In this document: in pieces, positions 1-8,453 of the stretch | Numbering within the stretch: position 1 is the first letter of the stretch | Layout of the letters: each line of letters begins with the position of its first letter | Assembly: GCA_004020315.1 (NCBI GenBank) | Contig: SAQG01000005.1 | Coordinates: forward strand, 62,001 to 126,000 | Source of the DNA: Mesorhizobium sp. | GTDB taxonomy: Bacteria; Pseudomonadota; Alphaproteobacteria; Rhizobiales; Rhizobiaceae | Direction: 5' to 3' | Length of the DNA stretch: 64,000 nucleotides | The notes under the pieces: generated by a model | What the model saw: the letters and a program-made list of their open reading frames with translations, nothing else | Databases searched by the model: none | What the model was told of the DNA's origin: nothing | Made by a program: the position numbers and the translations under genes

Positions 1-635
1 TGGAACTCTCTGATATCGAATGCGGCGTCGGGCAGCGCCAGCAGCGCCTCCATGCCCTGGCGCAAGGCTGCCGCACGCGTCCCGTCCAGCCGAAAGCCGG
101 GCGCCAGAATGGCGGCGGGTTCCAGCAGCAGGCGGAACTCATAGCTCTCCCCTTGCGCCTCCGGATCGTCCGGCGCCCGTCGGAACAGCCAGGACTGTCC
201 CGGTGCGCGGTCCAGAAGATTTTCATCTGTCAGTTTCTTTAACGCTTTTAGTACCGTCTTCCGCTCGGCATCATACCGCCGCATCAGCGCGCCGATGGTC
301 ACCGTCTGATCCAGCCGGCGCGCCGACCGATCGCGCAGGATCATCTCCGCGAGTTCGTCCTCTTCGGTGCTCGGCAGGTCGGCGGCAAGGGTTGCCTGGT
401 TGGTGAGGTCGACGGCCAGGCGATAGCCGGATTCAGCTTCCCAGCGCACGACACCCTTTTCGGTGAGCAGGCGCAATGCGGCCCGCACCGGAGTTCGCGA
501 GACGTTGCAGAGGGAGGCGATCTGCTGTTCCGGGAGATGAGCGCCGGCATCGAAGCCGCGCTGCCGGGCCACATCCAGAATGCGCTGAGCGAGATCGAGA
601 TGGTTGGTGCGCGGTCGTCTGGCTACAGCTTGCAT
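1..635 (-). CDS. GntR-family transcriptional regulator, double winged-helix, C-terminus cut by window edge
   Basis: The gene reads leftward from an ATG at 635 and runs off the window, leaving 211 codons visible. Residues about 12-75 form a GntR winged helix, with the recognition region SLCNVSRTPVRAAL. Residues about 95-152 look like a second winged helix (TVLKALKKLTDENLL followed by a wing ending SWLFRR). From about residue 165 a helical segment (EFRLLLEPAAILAP) resembles the start of an FCD ligand-binding domain. It is divergent from the amine-importer operon beginning at 875, so it is probably the local regulator of that operon, responding to the transported compound or a product of it. The FCD assignment is tentative because most of that domain lies outside the window. 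Confidence 0.8.
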   Translation of the reverse strand, partial: MQAVARRPRTNHLDLAQRILDVARQRGFDAGAHLPEQQIASLCNVSRTPVRAALRLLTEKGVVRWEAESGYRLAVDLTNQATLAADLPSTEEDELAEMILRDRSARRLDQTVTIGALMRRYDAERKTVLKALKKLTDENLLDRAPGQSWLFRRAPDDPEAQGESYEFRLLLEPAAILAPGFRLDGTRAAALRQGMEALLALPDAAFDIREF

Positions 636-729
636 GGACTTCTCGTGAACGGGCTTGACCGCTGCTGCTTGACCGATCGCCCTTGCAGACGCAATCGGTC
701 AGGTTCCGCGGCGATTTTCCAAATTATGG

Positions 730-769
730 ATTGACGTACTTTTTTCTGCAATAGTACTGTGAGGTCAAT
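730..769. promoter_or_regulatory. Candidate promoter/operator between gntR and the importer operon
   Basis: The segment holds outer arms ATTGAC (730-735) and GTCAAT (764-769) and inner arms GTACT (736-740) and AGTAC (753-757), an imperfect inverted repeat. TTGACG at 731 could also serve as a -35 box for the plus-strand operon. It lies in the divergent intergenic region, about 105 bases before the importer start. Its role as a GntR operator is inference. Confidence 0.4.
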
Positions 770-874
770 CGGCAAACAAAAAGACCGGGGAACAGGATCG
801 AAGCGGCGGCGTGGTCGCAAGCGCTGGTCCGACGATTGATTGAATTCGACGATCAACCAAAATGGGAGTCTGTC

Positions 875-1939
875 ATGACCGCCACCACCCTGCGGCACCG
901 TTCGTTAAAGACATCCTCGATCGCACTCGGCCTCGCCCTGGCGCTGTCGGCGCCGGCGGCCGCCGCCGACCTCGTCATTTCCAACTGGGACGGCTACATG
1001 GCGCCGGATGCCATGGCCGCCTTCAAGGCGGCGACCGGTGTCTCCGGCGAGGTCGTCGTTCACGCCACCAATGAGGAGATCATGGGCAAGCTCGTCGCTT
1101 CGGGCGGCAAGGGCTATGACGTCGTCTTCGTCTCCTCGCCCTTCGCCGAAGTGCTGAACAAGCTCGGGCTGATCGAGACGATCGACCACGCCAAGGTCCC
1201 CAACCTCGCCAATCTCTATCCCGAAGCGGCGAAGCTGCCGCACGACGTCGGCAACAATTTTTCCGTGCCTTACACCTGGGGCACCACCGGCCTGTGCTAC
1301 CGCTCGGATCTGGTGAAGACCGAGCCGGCGAGCTGGAACGATCTTCTCGCCCCGTCCGATGCCCTCAAGGGCAAGACCACGATGCTGGCAACCGACCGCT
1401 GGCTGCTGGCCGCCGGCCAACTCGCCAAAGGCTATTCGGTCAACGAGACCGATCCGGCCAAGCTCGCCGAGGTCAAGGACCTGCTGATCTCGGCCAAGAA
1501 AACCTTGCTAGCCTATGACGACACCACCTTCTACTCGAAGCTGGTCTCCGGCGAGGCGCTGATGGTGCAGGCATGGGATGGCTGGTGCAATTATGGCATC
1601 GCTGAGAATCCGCAGATTAAGTACGTGATCCCCAGGGAAGGCTCGGACCTGTGGGTCGACACGATGGTGGTGATGAAGGCCTCGGCGAACAAGGACGCCG
1701 CCTTCCAGTTCATCAATTTCATGCTGGACGCCAAGAACCACGCCTGGGCGGCCCAGAACATCGACTACAAGGTGCCGAACAAGCCGGCTATGGAAAGCCT
1801 GCCGGCCGATTTCCTCGCCAAGTTCCCGAATATGAGCATGCCCGTGGCCGAGCTGGTCAAGTTCGAGCAGTTGCGCGACGTCGGCGATGCCCAGCGCGAC
1901 TATTCAAAGATCGTCAGCGAGATCAAGGCCGCGCAGTAA
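875..1939 (+). CDS. Polyamine-type ABC transporter, periplasmic substrate-binding protein
   Basis: This 354-residue protein belongs to the PotD/PotF (SBP_bac_8) class that captures substrates for an ABC importer. The ATG at 875 is preferred over the in-frame ATG at 836 because a GGGAG ribosome site sits at 864-868 and the protein then opens with a clean signal peptide (about residues 1-31, ending APAAAA). Family features include the YTWGTTGLCY segment, AWDGW, and EGSDLWVD, which aligns with the Trp-Asp pair of PotD that contacts the polyamine amine. A polyamine or other cationic amine ligand is therefore likely, but the exact substrate cannot be read from sequence. It is the first gene of the operon with the permeases and ATPase that follow. 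Confidence 0.88.
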   Translation: MTATTLRHRSLKTSSIALGLALALSAPAAAADLVISNWDGYMAPDAMAAFKAATGVSGEVVVHATNEEIMGKLVASGGKGYDVVFVSSPFAEVLNKLGLIETIDHAKVPNLANLYPEAAKLPHDVGNNFSVPYTWGTTGLCYRSDLVKTEPASWNDLLAPSDALKGKTTMLATDRWLLAAGQLAKGYSVNETDPAKLAEVKDLLISAKKTLLAYDDTTFYSKLVSGEALMVQAWDGWCNYGIAENPQIKYVIPREGSDLWVDTMVVMKASANKDAAFQFINFMLDAKNHAWAAQNIDYKVPNKPAMESLPADFLAKFPNMSMPVAELVKFEQLRDVGDAQRDYSKIVSEIKAAQ

Positions 1940-1959
1940 CGGCATCAAAGTCAGAGATC

Positions 1960-1991
1960 ACGGTCGACGGCGGGCTTCCGCCGCCGACCGT
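1960..1991 (+). other. Intercistronic stem-loop after the binding-protein gene
   Basis: A 14-bp stem with one mismatch (1960-1973 pairing with 1978-1991) and a 4-base GCTT loop lies between the binding-protein stop and the first permease. There is no T-run, so it is not a classical terminator. Such hairpins often protect the 5' mRNA and allow more binding protein than permease to be made; that role here is inferred. Confidence 0.65.
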
Positions 1992-2007
1992 CGAGCGCGG
2001 TATCGCA

Positions 2008-2886
2008 ATGGTGTCCCAAATCAGACTTCGCTCCTCCTTGCTGATGGCGCCGGCGCTGGCCTGGCTCACTGCCTTGATGGTGGTGCCATGCGCGCTGGTG
2101 TTGGCGCTCGCCTTCTTCCGGCGCGGCATCTATGGCGGCATCGAATACACGTTCACGCTAGAGAATTTCGGACTGGTGTTCGACCCGCTCTATGCCGGCA
2201 TCTTCCTCAATTCGGCACGCATCGCCGGCACGGCAACCCTGATCGCGGTGGTGATCGGCTATGCCGCCGCCTACGCGATCGCGGCAGCACCGCGCCGGCT
2301 GCAGCCTGTGTTCCTGTTCTTCGCCGTCTTGCCTTTCTGGTCCAATTACCTGATCCGCACCTATGCCTGGATCGTTTTGCTCAACCGCGAAGGATTGATC
2401 ACTCAGCTCTTGCGCTGGTTGGGCTACACCGGCGAGCCGCCGTCGATGCTTTATACCGAAGGCGCCGTCATCGCCGGTCTGGTCTACAATTACCTGCCCT
2501 TCGTCATCCTGGCCTGCTACGCGCCGCTGTCGCGGCTCAATCCGGAGCTCGCGGAAGCATCGCGCGATCTCGGCGCCTCGGCCATGACCACATTTCGCCG
2601 GGTCATCCTGCCGCTGACCGTGCCGGGTATCGCCGCCGGGGCGGTCTTCGTCTTCGTGCTGTCGATCGGCAATTTCGTAACGCCTGCACTGCTCGGCGGT
2701 GGCCGCTTCCAGATGATCGGCAATCTTGTCTACGACCAGTTTCTGACCGCCAATGACTGGCCGTTCGGCGCGGCACTGGCGATGACGCTAATCGCCATCA
2801 TGCTGCTGGTGCTGACGGCGCAGGCGCTGGCCGCGGATCGCGCCTCGGGCCGTACCGCCGAAGCGAAAGGAGGCGCCGATGTCTGA
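2008..2886 (+). CDS. Polyamine-type ABC transporter, inner-membrane permease 1 (PotB/PotH-like)
   Basis: This 292-residue hydrophobic protein has about six membrane segments and the binding-protein-dependent permease (EAA) loop EASRDLGASAMTTFRRVILP, which docks with the ATPase. The ATG at 2008 is chosen because it opens the protein directly before the first membrane helix (LLMAPALAWLTALMVVP). Longer in-frame starts would begin inside the upstream gene in another frame. It should form the membrane channel with the permease encoded next, whose start overlaps its end by eight bases. Confidence 0.87.
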   Translation: MVSQIRLRSSLLMAPALAWLTALMVVPCALVLALAFFRRGIYGGIEYTFTLENFGLVFDPLYAGIFLNSARIAGTATLIAVVIGYAAAYAIAAAPRRLQPVFLFFAVLPFWSNYLIRTYAWIVLLNREGLITQLLRWLGYTGEPPSMLYTEGAVIAGLVYNYLPFVILACYAPLSRLNPELAEASRDLGASAMTTFRRVILPLTVPGIAAGAVFVFVLSIGNFVTPALLGGGRFQMIGNLVYDQFLTANDWPFGAALAMTLIAIMLLVLTAQALAADRASGRTAEAKGGADV

Positions 2887-3673
2887 GCGCTCCCCCGCCA
2901 CGCGCCGCACGCTCTGGCTCGTGCTCTCGCTGGTCTTTGCCTTTCTCTACACTCCGATCGCCGTGCTGGTGGCGCTGTCCTTCAACCAGGGCGGGCTGCC
3001 GACCGTATGGTCGGGCTTTTCGCTGAAATGGTATGCCTCGCTCGCCGGAAACGCCGCGATCCTTTCCGCCGCCCTCAACACGCTGATCGTGGCCCTTGTC
3101 TCGACCGCGATCGCCACGCTGCTCGGCACGCTGCTGGCGATCGGCGTCGAAATGCGCCGGCAGTATGGGAGCGGCCTCGAGGCGCTGATCTTTGCGCCGA
3201 TGATCATTCCCGACATCGTGCTGGCGATCGCGCTGCTCAGCTTCTTCTCCTTGCTCGATTTCACGCTGGGCCTGCACACCATCATCCTCGCCCATGTCGT
3301 CTTCAACCTCGCCTTCGTCTGCTCGGTGGTGCGCGCGCGGCTGAAGAGCTTCGACTGGTCGATCGTCGAGGCCTCTGCCGATCTCGGCGCTTCCGCCGTA
3401 ACCACCTTCCGGCGGGTGACATTGCCCGTCATCCTGCCGGCGGTGGTTGCCGGCGCGCTGCTCGCCTTCACCCTTTCGGTCGACGAGTTCATTATTGCGT
3501 TCTTCACCGCCGGTGCCGGTCGCGCCTCGACCACGCTGCCGATGCAGATCTATGCGATGATCCGCTTCGGCATCACCCCGGAGATCAATGCATTGGCGAC
3601 CATCGTCATGGCGGTCTCAATCACCGCGCTGACCCTGTCGCAGCGGCTCAACCGTGGGGTGATCGGCCAATGA
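2879..3673 (+). CDS. Polyamine-type ABC transporter, inner-membrane permease 2 (PotC/PotI-like)
   Basis: The protein has 264 residues and about six membrane helices. The EAA loop EASADLGASAVTTFRRVTLP is nearly the same as in permease 1. Its start overlaps the end of the first permease and its TGA overlaps the ATG of the ATPase gene (ATGA), which points to translational coupling and a stable stoichiometry. It is the second half of the membrane channel. Confidence 0.87.
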   Translation: MSERSPATRRTLWLVLSLVFAFLYTPIAVLVALSFNQGGLPTVWSGFSLKWYASLAGNAAILSAALNTLIVALVSTAIATLLGTLLAIGVEMRRQYGSGLEALIFAPMIIPDIVLAIALLSFFSLLDFTLGLHTIILAHVVFNLAFVCSVVRARLKSFDWSIVEASADLGASAVTTFRRVTLPVILPAVVAGALLAFTLSVDEFIIAFFTAGAGRASTTLPMQIYAMIRFGITPEINALATIVMAVSITALTLSQRLNRGVIGQ

Positions 3674-4743
3674 GCTCACCCCGCACCCTGCTGGCGATCG
3701 ACAAGGTGTCGAAGAATTTCGGCCGGGTTACGGCCGTCGATGGCATCTCGCTGGATATCCGCGAGAACGAGTTCTTCGCTTTGCTTGGACCTTCGGGCTG
3801 CGGCAAGACCACGCTGCTGCGCATGCTGGCCGGCTTCGAAACGCCCAATGACGGCCGCATCCTGCTCGACGGGCGCGACATCGCCAGGACCCCGCCCAAC
3901 AAGCGGCCGGTCAATCTGATGTTCCAGTCCTATGCGCTGTTTCCGCATATGAGCGTCAGGGCCAATGTCTCCTACGGCCTCGAAATGGAACGCTTGCCGG
4001 CAAAGGAAATCCGCTCCCGTGTCGACGCCATCCTGGCGACGACCGAGCTCGTGGCCTTCGCCGACCGCAAGCCGGAACAATTGTCGGGCGGGCAGAAGCA
4101 GCGCGTCGCGCTTGCCAGGGCGCTGGTCAAGCGCCCCCGGCTGCTGCTGCTCGACGAGCCGCTCGGCGCGCTCGACAAGAAACTGCGCGGCGCCATGCAG
4201 CTGGAATTGAAGCGCCTGCAGCACGAGGTCGGCATCACCTTCGTCATCGTCACCCATGACCAGGAAGAATCGCTGGTCATGGCCGACCGTATGGCGGTGC
4301 TGAAGGACGGCAAGCTGCTGCAATGCGACACGCCGCACGCCGTCTACGAGCATCCGGCCGACCGCTTCGTCGCCGACTTTATCGGCGTGATGAATTTCGT
4401 GCCGGGCAAGGCCACCGCCGACGGAGTGCTGGCAGCGGACGGCGAACGGATCGTCGGCACGGTTCCCTCAACTGTGGTTCCCGGGGCTGCGGCCGTCGCT
4501 TCGGTGCGGCCCGAACGCATCCGGCTGTTTCCGTCGGAGCAGACAGCCAACCGTATCGCCGGCACCGTCGAGGCGCTCGCCTATCAGGGGCTCGACCTGC
4601 AGCTGCATGTCCGCACCGCTCTGTCGCCAAAGCCGTTCCTGGTGCGCGTCACCGCCGACGCCGCCGACCGGCATCCGGTCTCGTCGGGCGATGCGGTCGA
4701 GCTCGGCTGGGATGCCGCCGACGTCAGAATTTTCGCCGATTGA
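3670..4743 (+). CDS. Polyamine-type ABC transporter, ATP-binding protein (PotA/PotG-like)
   Basis: The 357-residue ATPase powers the importer. It shows Walker A GPSGCGKTT, a Q-loop in NLMFQSYALFPH, the signature LSGGQKQRVALARAL, Walker B LLLLDEPLGALD and the switch histidine in VIVTHD. The C-terminal third (from about residue 240) looks like a TOBE-type regulatory domain typical of PotA-class ATPases. The start ATG overlaps the preceding stop. A glycosyltransferase gene follows 17 bases later behind a good ribosome site, suggesting one transcript. Confidence 0.9.
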   Translation: MSSPRTLLAIDKVSKNFGRVTAVDGISLDIRENEFFALLGPSGCGKTTLLRMLAGFETPNDGRILLDGRDIARTPPNKRPVNLMFQSYALFPHMSVRANVSYGLEMERLPAKEIRSRVDAILATTELVAFADRKPEQLSGGQKQRVALARALVKRPRLLLLDEPLGALDKKLRGAMQLELKRLQHEVGITFVIVTHDQEESLVMADRMAVLKDGKLLQCDTPHAVYEHPADRFVADFIGVMNFVPGKATADGVLAADGERIVGTVPSTVVPGAAAVASVRPERIRLFPSEQTANRIAGTVEALAYQGLDLQLHVRTALSPKPFLVRVTADAADRHPVSSGDAVELGWDAADVRIFAD

Positions 4744-4760
4744 TCGAAGGAGAACCTTTC

Positions 4761-6035
4761 ATGGCGCAGAAGACGATCGCGTTTTTTCCGGAAGCCGCTT
4801 ACGGCCCGGCGCTCAATTCCGTCGGCATCGCACAGGCGGTCGAGGCGCGCGGCCACAGAGCGGTGTTCCTGTCGGACCCCGGCTTCGTCGATGTCTACAA
4901 GGGCTACGGCTTCGAAGCTCACCCGGTGAATCTATCCGAGCCGATGCCGCCCGAGCAGATGGCCAAGTTCTGGGAAGACTTCATCAACGGCCATATCCCG
5001 AACTTCCGCAAATCGCCCTACGACCAGGTCGACAATTACGTGAAGGATTGCTGGACGGCGATCGTCGACAGCGCCAAATGGGCTGAGAAGGATTTGCCCG
5101 GCGTGCTTGCGACGATCAAGCCCGACGTCATCTGCGTCGACAACGTCATCCTGTTCCCGGCGATCAAGCAGTATGGCAAGCCATGGGTCCGCGTCATCTC
5201 CTGCTCGGAAAACGAGATCGAGGACGAGGATATCCCGCCGCATCTGTCCGGCTGCCGCGAGAATGACCACGCCTGCCATGAGCGTTACCGCAACCATTTC
5301 AACGCCGTCATCAAGCCGATCCATGACGACTTCAACGCGTTCCTGCGTGCTAACAACGAGGCGCCCTATCCGCTCGGCCAGTTCTTCGAGGCCTCGCCCT
5401 ACCTCAACTTGCTGCTTTATCCCGAGGCGGCAAAGTTCAAGCGCCGCCATCCGCTCGATCCGGCAAAATTCCAGTATCTGGAAGGCTGCGTGCGGCAGGA
5501 GAAGCCTTACACGGTGCCGACTTTTGCGAAGAATAATGAAGGGCCGCTGCTCTACGTTTCCTTCGGTAGCCTTGGTGCCGGCGATGTCGATCTGCTGAAG
5601 CGCATCATCGCAACCTTGGGCAAGACGCGCTACCGGGCGCTGGTCAATGTCGGCGGCTACAAGGACCAGTACGCGCAAGTGCCAGGCAACGTCATCGTCG
5701 AGAGCTGGTTTCCGCAGCCCTCGGTCATTCCGCAGGTCGATGCGGTGATCCATCATGGCGGCAACAACTCGTTCACCGAGTGCCTGTATTTCGGCAAGCC
5801 GGCGATCATCATGCCCTATGTCTGGGATGGCCACGACAACGCGACGCGGGTCGAGGAAACCGGCCACGGCTTCGGCATGCCGCGCTACGACTGGAACGAC
5901 GCCGAGCTGATTGCCAAGATCGAAACCTGCCTGACCGATCCGGCGATCAAGGCCAAGCTGGCGAAGACGTCGGCGCAAATGCAATCGCCGAACGGCCCGG
6001 AGAAAGCCGCGGGGCTGCTGGAGAAGCTGCTGTGA
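4761..6035 (+). CDS. GT1-type (GT-B fold) nucleotide-sugar glycosyltransferase
   Basis: The protein has 424 residues. The C-terminal half carries the donor-binding signature of the UDP-glycosyltransferase/macrolide glycosyltransferase family: PLLYVSFGSLGAG followed around residues 328-370 by VIHHGGNNSFTECLYFG, PAIIMP and WDGHDNATRVEETGHG. The N-terminus (IAFFPEAAYGPALNSVGIAQ) is the acceptor-binding Rossmann half. It has no signal peptide, so it should be cytoplasmic. An AAGGAGA ribosome site (4747-4753) precedes the ATG, and its stop overlaps the GTG of the first cupin. A sugar-transferring enzyme inside an amine-import operon is unusual. It may conjugate an imported amine or a toxic intermediate, but the acceptor is unknown. 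Confidence 0.8.
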   Translation: MAQKTIAFFPEAAYGPALNSVGIAQAVEARGHRAVFLSDPGFVDVYKGYGFEAHPVNLSEPMPPEQMAKFWEDFINGHIPNFRKSPYDQVDNYVKDCWTAIVDSAKWAEKDLPGVLATIKPDVICVDNVILFPAIKQYGKPWVRVISCSENEIEDEDIPPHLSGCRENDHACHERYRNHFNAVIKPIHDDFNAFLRANNEAPYPLGQFFEASPYLNLLLYPEAAKFKRRHPLDPAKFQYLEGCVRQEKPYTVPTFAKNNEGPLLYVSFGSLGAGDVDLLKRIIATLGKTRYRALVNVGGYKDQYAQVPGNVIVESWFPQPSVIPQVDAVIHHGGNNSFTECLYFGKPAIIMPYVWDGHDNATRVEETGHGFGMPRYDWNDAELIAKIETCLTDPAIKAKLAKTSAQMQSPNGPEKAAGLLEKLL

Positions 6036-6379
6036 CCTCCGCGCCGCATCTCCACCAAGCCTCGACCCGCACCGACCTCGTCGATTGGGGCGCACAGCCG
6101 GATGCGCTGGAAGGTGCTTCGCACTCCACCGGCAGGCTGGTCCACAAGGGGCCGAACAACCAGCCGGAATCCGGCATCTGGGTCTGCACGCCCGGCCGCT
6201 GGCGGCTGGCGATTCCGCGCGACGAATTGTGCCATTTCGTTGGCGGCCGCGCGACATACCGATCGAACGACGGCGAGGTGATAGAGGTCTCCGCCGCGAC
6301 GGTGGTCATGTTCCCGGCCGGTTGGACCGGCGAATGCACCGTCCACGAAACCATCCGCAACATCTACATGCTGGCCTAG
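6032..6379 (+). CDS. Small cupin protein (Cupin_3/DUF861-like), copy 1
   Basis: This single-domain cupin has 115 residues. The start is a GTG overlapping the glycosyltransferase stop (GTGA), indicating coupling. Characteristic segments are WVCTPGRWRLAIPRDELCHF (about 50-69), GEVIEVSAATVVMFPAGWTG and CTVHETIRNIYM. The Cupin_3 family includes ureidoglycine aminohydrolase-like and ethanolamine-utilisation proteins and is often found near amine catabolism. It is paralogous to the next cupin (same DLVDWG, HKGP, WVCTPG and CTVHETI landmarks), so the two could form a heterodimer or act on successive intermediates. No specific reaction can be assigned. Confidence 0.8.
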   Translation: MTSAPHLHQASTRTDLVDWGAQPDALEGASHSTGRLVHKGPNNQPESGIWVCTPGRWRLAIPRDELCHFVGGRATYRSNDGEVIEVSAATVVMFPAGWTGECTVHETIRNIYMLA

Positions 6380-6443
6380 AGCGTGATCCCGAACCGAAGG
6401 TCAGCGAAGCAAAAAGTGGCAACCGGTTTTCGCTGAAGATCAT
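6380..6443. repeat. Degenerate copy of dispersed palindromic repeat (module A)
   Basis: The segment between the two cupin genes runs from GATCCCGAA to CGGTTTTCGCTGAAGATCAT and includes AAAAAGTGGCAACCGG. It resembles the better-preserved element at 6836-6876 but with an internal expansion. It belongs to the repeat family seen again near 31.3, 31.7, 36.4 and 46.3 kb. Confidence 0.6.
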
Positions 6444-6480
6444 CCTCATTAACAAACCTGCCGCACTGGAGCTTCACGAC

Positions 6481-6825
6481 ATGCCGACACCGATCATGAA
6501 ATCACCGCTCGCCCTCACCGACCTCGTCGACTGGGGCATCATCCCCACCATGATCGAGGGCGAATCCCGCACCTTCGGCAAGCTGCTGCACAAGGGGCCG
6601 GAGGGTCGCTCCGAATGCGGGCTGTGGGTCTGCACCCCAGGCAAATGGCACTGCCATGTCACCCGCGACGAGTTCTGCCATTTCCTCGAGGGCCGCTGCA
6701 CCTACGTCCACGAATCCGGCGAGGTGATCGAGATCGAACCGGACACCGCAGCGTTCTTTCCGCAGGACTGGAAAGGCGTCTGCACCGTCCACGAGACCAT
6801 CAAGAAGGTCTACATGATCCGCTGA
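6481..6825 (+). CDS. Small cupin protein (Cupin_3/DUF861-like), copy 2
   Basis: This protein has 114 residues and is clearly homologous to the cupin encoded just upstream. Shared landmarks are LTDLVDWG, LLHKGP, LWVCTPGKWHCHVTRDEFCHF, GEVIEIEPDTAAFFP and CTVHETIKKVYMI. It contains more histidines in the first motif (WHCH) than copy 1, so it may be the metal-binding partner. A GGAG ribosome site lies about nine bases before the ATG. A palindromic repeat separates it from the first cupin, so the operon may be partly processed or re-initiated here. Function is inferred only from family and neighbours. Confidence 0.8.
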   Translation: MPTPIMKSPLALTDLVDWGIIPTMIEGESRTFGKLLHKGPEGRSECGLWVCTPGKWHCHVTRDEFCHFLEGRCTYVHESGEVIEIEPDTAAFFPQDWKGVCTVHETIKKVYMIR

Positions 6826-6835
6826 GCGGGCGGGC

Positions 6836-6931
6836 CATGATCCCGAAAAGTGGATCCGGTTTTCGGGAAGATCATGGTCAAACAAGAGAATAGAGCCCTA
6901 TCCCGATTCTGTCGGGATGGAACCAGGCTCT
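6836..6931. repeat. Bimodular palindromic repeat, well preserved
   Basis: Module A (6836-6876) is bounded by CATGAT and ATCATG and contains CCGAAAA paired with TTTTCGG. Module B (6892-6931) has outer arms AGAGCC/GGCTCT and inner arms ATCCCGA/TCGGGAT. The arrangement (a GATC-bounded palindrome, a short AAAC spacer, then a nested hairpin) is the same as in the copies near 31.3, 31.7, 36.4 and 46.3 kb, although the sequence of module B differs. Confidence 0.75.
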
Positions 6932-6944
6932 AAGAGGATTTTCC

Positions 6945-8453
6945 ATGGACTTTTCACCTGACCGGCCGACTTTCTTCGTCAATCCGGATTATCGGCCGAT
7001 GACCCGTGCGGCAAAACCGGTGATCGATCCGGCGACGCTCGAAACCGTCGGCGCGATCACCGCAGCCAGCGATGGCGAGATCGATACCGCGCTCACTGCG
7101 GCGACCAAGGCGCAAGCGGCTTGGAAAAAACTCGACGCCAAGAGCCGTGCCAGGCATCTGCACGCCGTCGCCAACGCCATCGAGGCGGCCGACTTCACGC
7201 GCTGCGCCGAGCTGATGGTGCGCGAGATGGGCAAGCCCTATCCGGAAGCGATCGGCGAGATCGCCAACTGCGCGCCGATATTCCGCTACTACGCCGAGAT
7301 GGCGCGTGACGATGCCGGCAAGATCGCCGGCGCCACGCAGGCCGGCTCGTTCCAATATGCGCGCTACGAGCCCTACGGCACGTCGGTGCACATCATGCCC
7401 TATAATTTCCCGATCCTGTTGATGTGCTGGACCGTTGCCGCCTCGCTCGCCGCCGGCAACGCCTGCGTCATCAAGCCGGCCGAAGCGACGACACTGTCGA
7501 CGCTGGACTACATGACGGTGTTCCGCTCACTGCCGGAGGGCCTGGTTTCCTGCCTGCCGGGTGGTGCGGCCACCGCGCAGGCGCTGATCGCTTCGGACCG
7601 CACCCACGCGGTCGCCTTCACCGGCTCGGTCGCCGCCGGCAAGGCTGTCGCCGTCGCATGCGCAGAGCGCATGAAGCCCTGCATCATCGAGGCCGGCGGC
7701 AGCGATCCGCTGATCATCAGCCAACACGCCCCGCTGGACGTCGCGGCGGCCGGCAGCGTCACCGCCGCATTCCATCTCACGGGCCAGGTCTGCACTTCGG
7801 CCGAACGGTTCTTCGTGGTCGATGCCGTTCACGACCGCTTTGTCGATCTGTTTGCCGAGAAGACGCGCGCGCTGCGCATCGGCAACGGCCTCGACAAGAC
7901 CGAGATCGGACCGCTGGTCAGCGAGGCGGCGCGGGCAAAAGTCATGCGGCTGGTCGACGATGCGATCCGCGGCGGCGCCAACGCCGTCACCGGCGGGCGC
8001 ATTCCGCCAGCCCACAATGTTGGCTGGTTCTACGAGCCGACAATCCTGACCGGCGTCACCCCCGATATGGCGATCGTGCGCGAAGAGTGTTTCGGACCGG
8101 TTGCCGCGATCTGCCGGGTCAAGGATTTCGATGAGGCGATAGCGCTTGCCAATGACAGCCCGTTCGGGCTCGGCGCTTCGGTCTTCACCGCCGATCTTGC
8201 CGAGGCGCATGAGGCGGCAGAGCGGCTCGAGGCCGGCATGGTCTGGATCAACAATCCGCTGATCGACAATGACGCGCTGCCGTTCGGCGGCTGGAAGACA
8301 TCGGGCCTTGGCCGCGAGCTCGGTCGCCAGGGACTTGATGCCTTCCGCCGCTCGAAGATGGTGATCATCGATCACAAGCCGGCGATCCAGGACTGGTGGT
8401 ATCCCTATCCCGACAGCTGGTTCCGCGAAGCCGGCGGCCGCAAGCATGTCTGA
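6945..8453 (+). CDS. NAD(P)-dependent aldehyde dehydrogenase
   Basis: This 502-residue member of the ALDH superfamily oxidises an aldehyde to the acid. Key residues are visible: oxyanion Asn154 in MPYNFP, cofactor Lys177 in VIKPAE, general base Glu249 (EAGGSDP, where most members have ELGGK) and the nucleophile Cys283 in GQVCTSAER. Near the C-terminus, PFGGWKTSGLGRELG is the usual oligomerisation region. Downstream of an amine importer and cupins it probably oxidises the aldehyde released after deamination of the imported compound, as in polyamine catabolism. A bimodular repeat separates it from cupin 2, so it may be only partly co-transcribed. Confidence 0.88.
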   Translation: MDFSPDRPTFFVNPDYRPMTRAAKPVIDPATLETVGAITAASDGEIDTALTAATKAQAAWKKLDAKSRARHLHAVANAIEAADFTRCAELMVREMGKPYPEAIGEIANCAPIFRYYAEMARDDAGKIAGATQAGSFQYARYEPYGTSVHIMPYNFPILLMCWTVAASLAAGNACVIKPAEATTLSTLDYMTVFRSLPEGLVSCLPGGAATAQALIASDRTHAVAFTGSVAAGKAVAVACAERMKPCIIEAGGSDPLIISQHAPLDVAAAGSVTAAFHLTGQVCTSAERFFVVDAVHDRFVDLFAEKTRALRIGNGLDKTEIGPLVSEAARAKVMRLVDDAIRGGANAVTGGRIPPAHNVGWFYEPTILTGVTPDMAIVREECFGPVAAICRVKDFDEAIALANDSPFGLGASVFTADLAEAHEAAERLEAGMVWINNPLIDNDALPFGGWKTSGLGRELGRQGLDAFRRSKMVIIDHKPAIQDWWYPYPDSWFREAGGRKHV

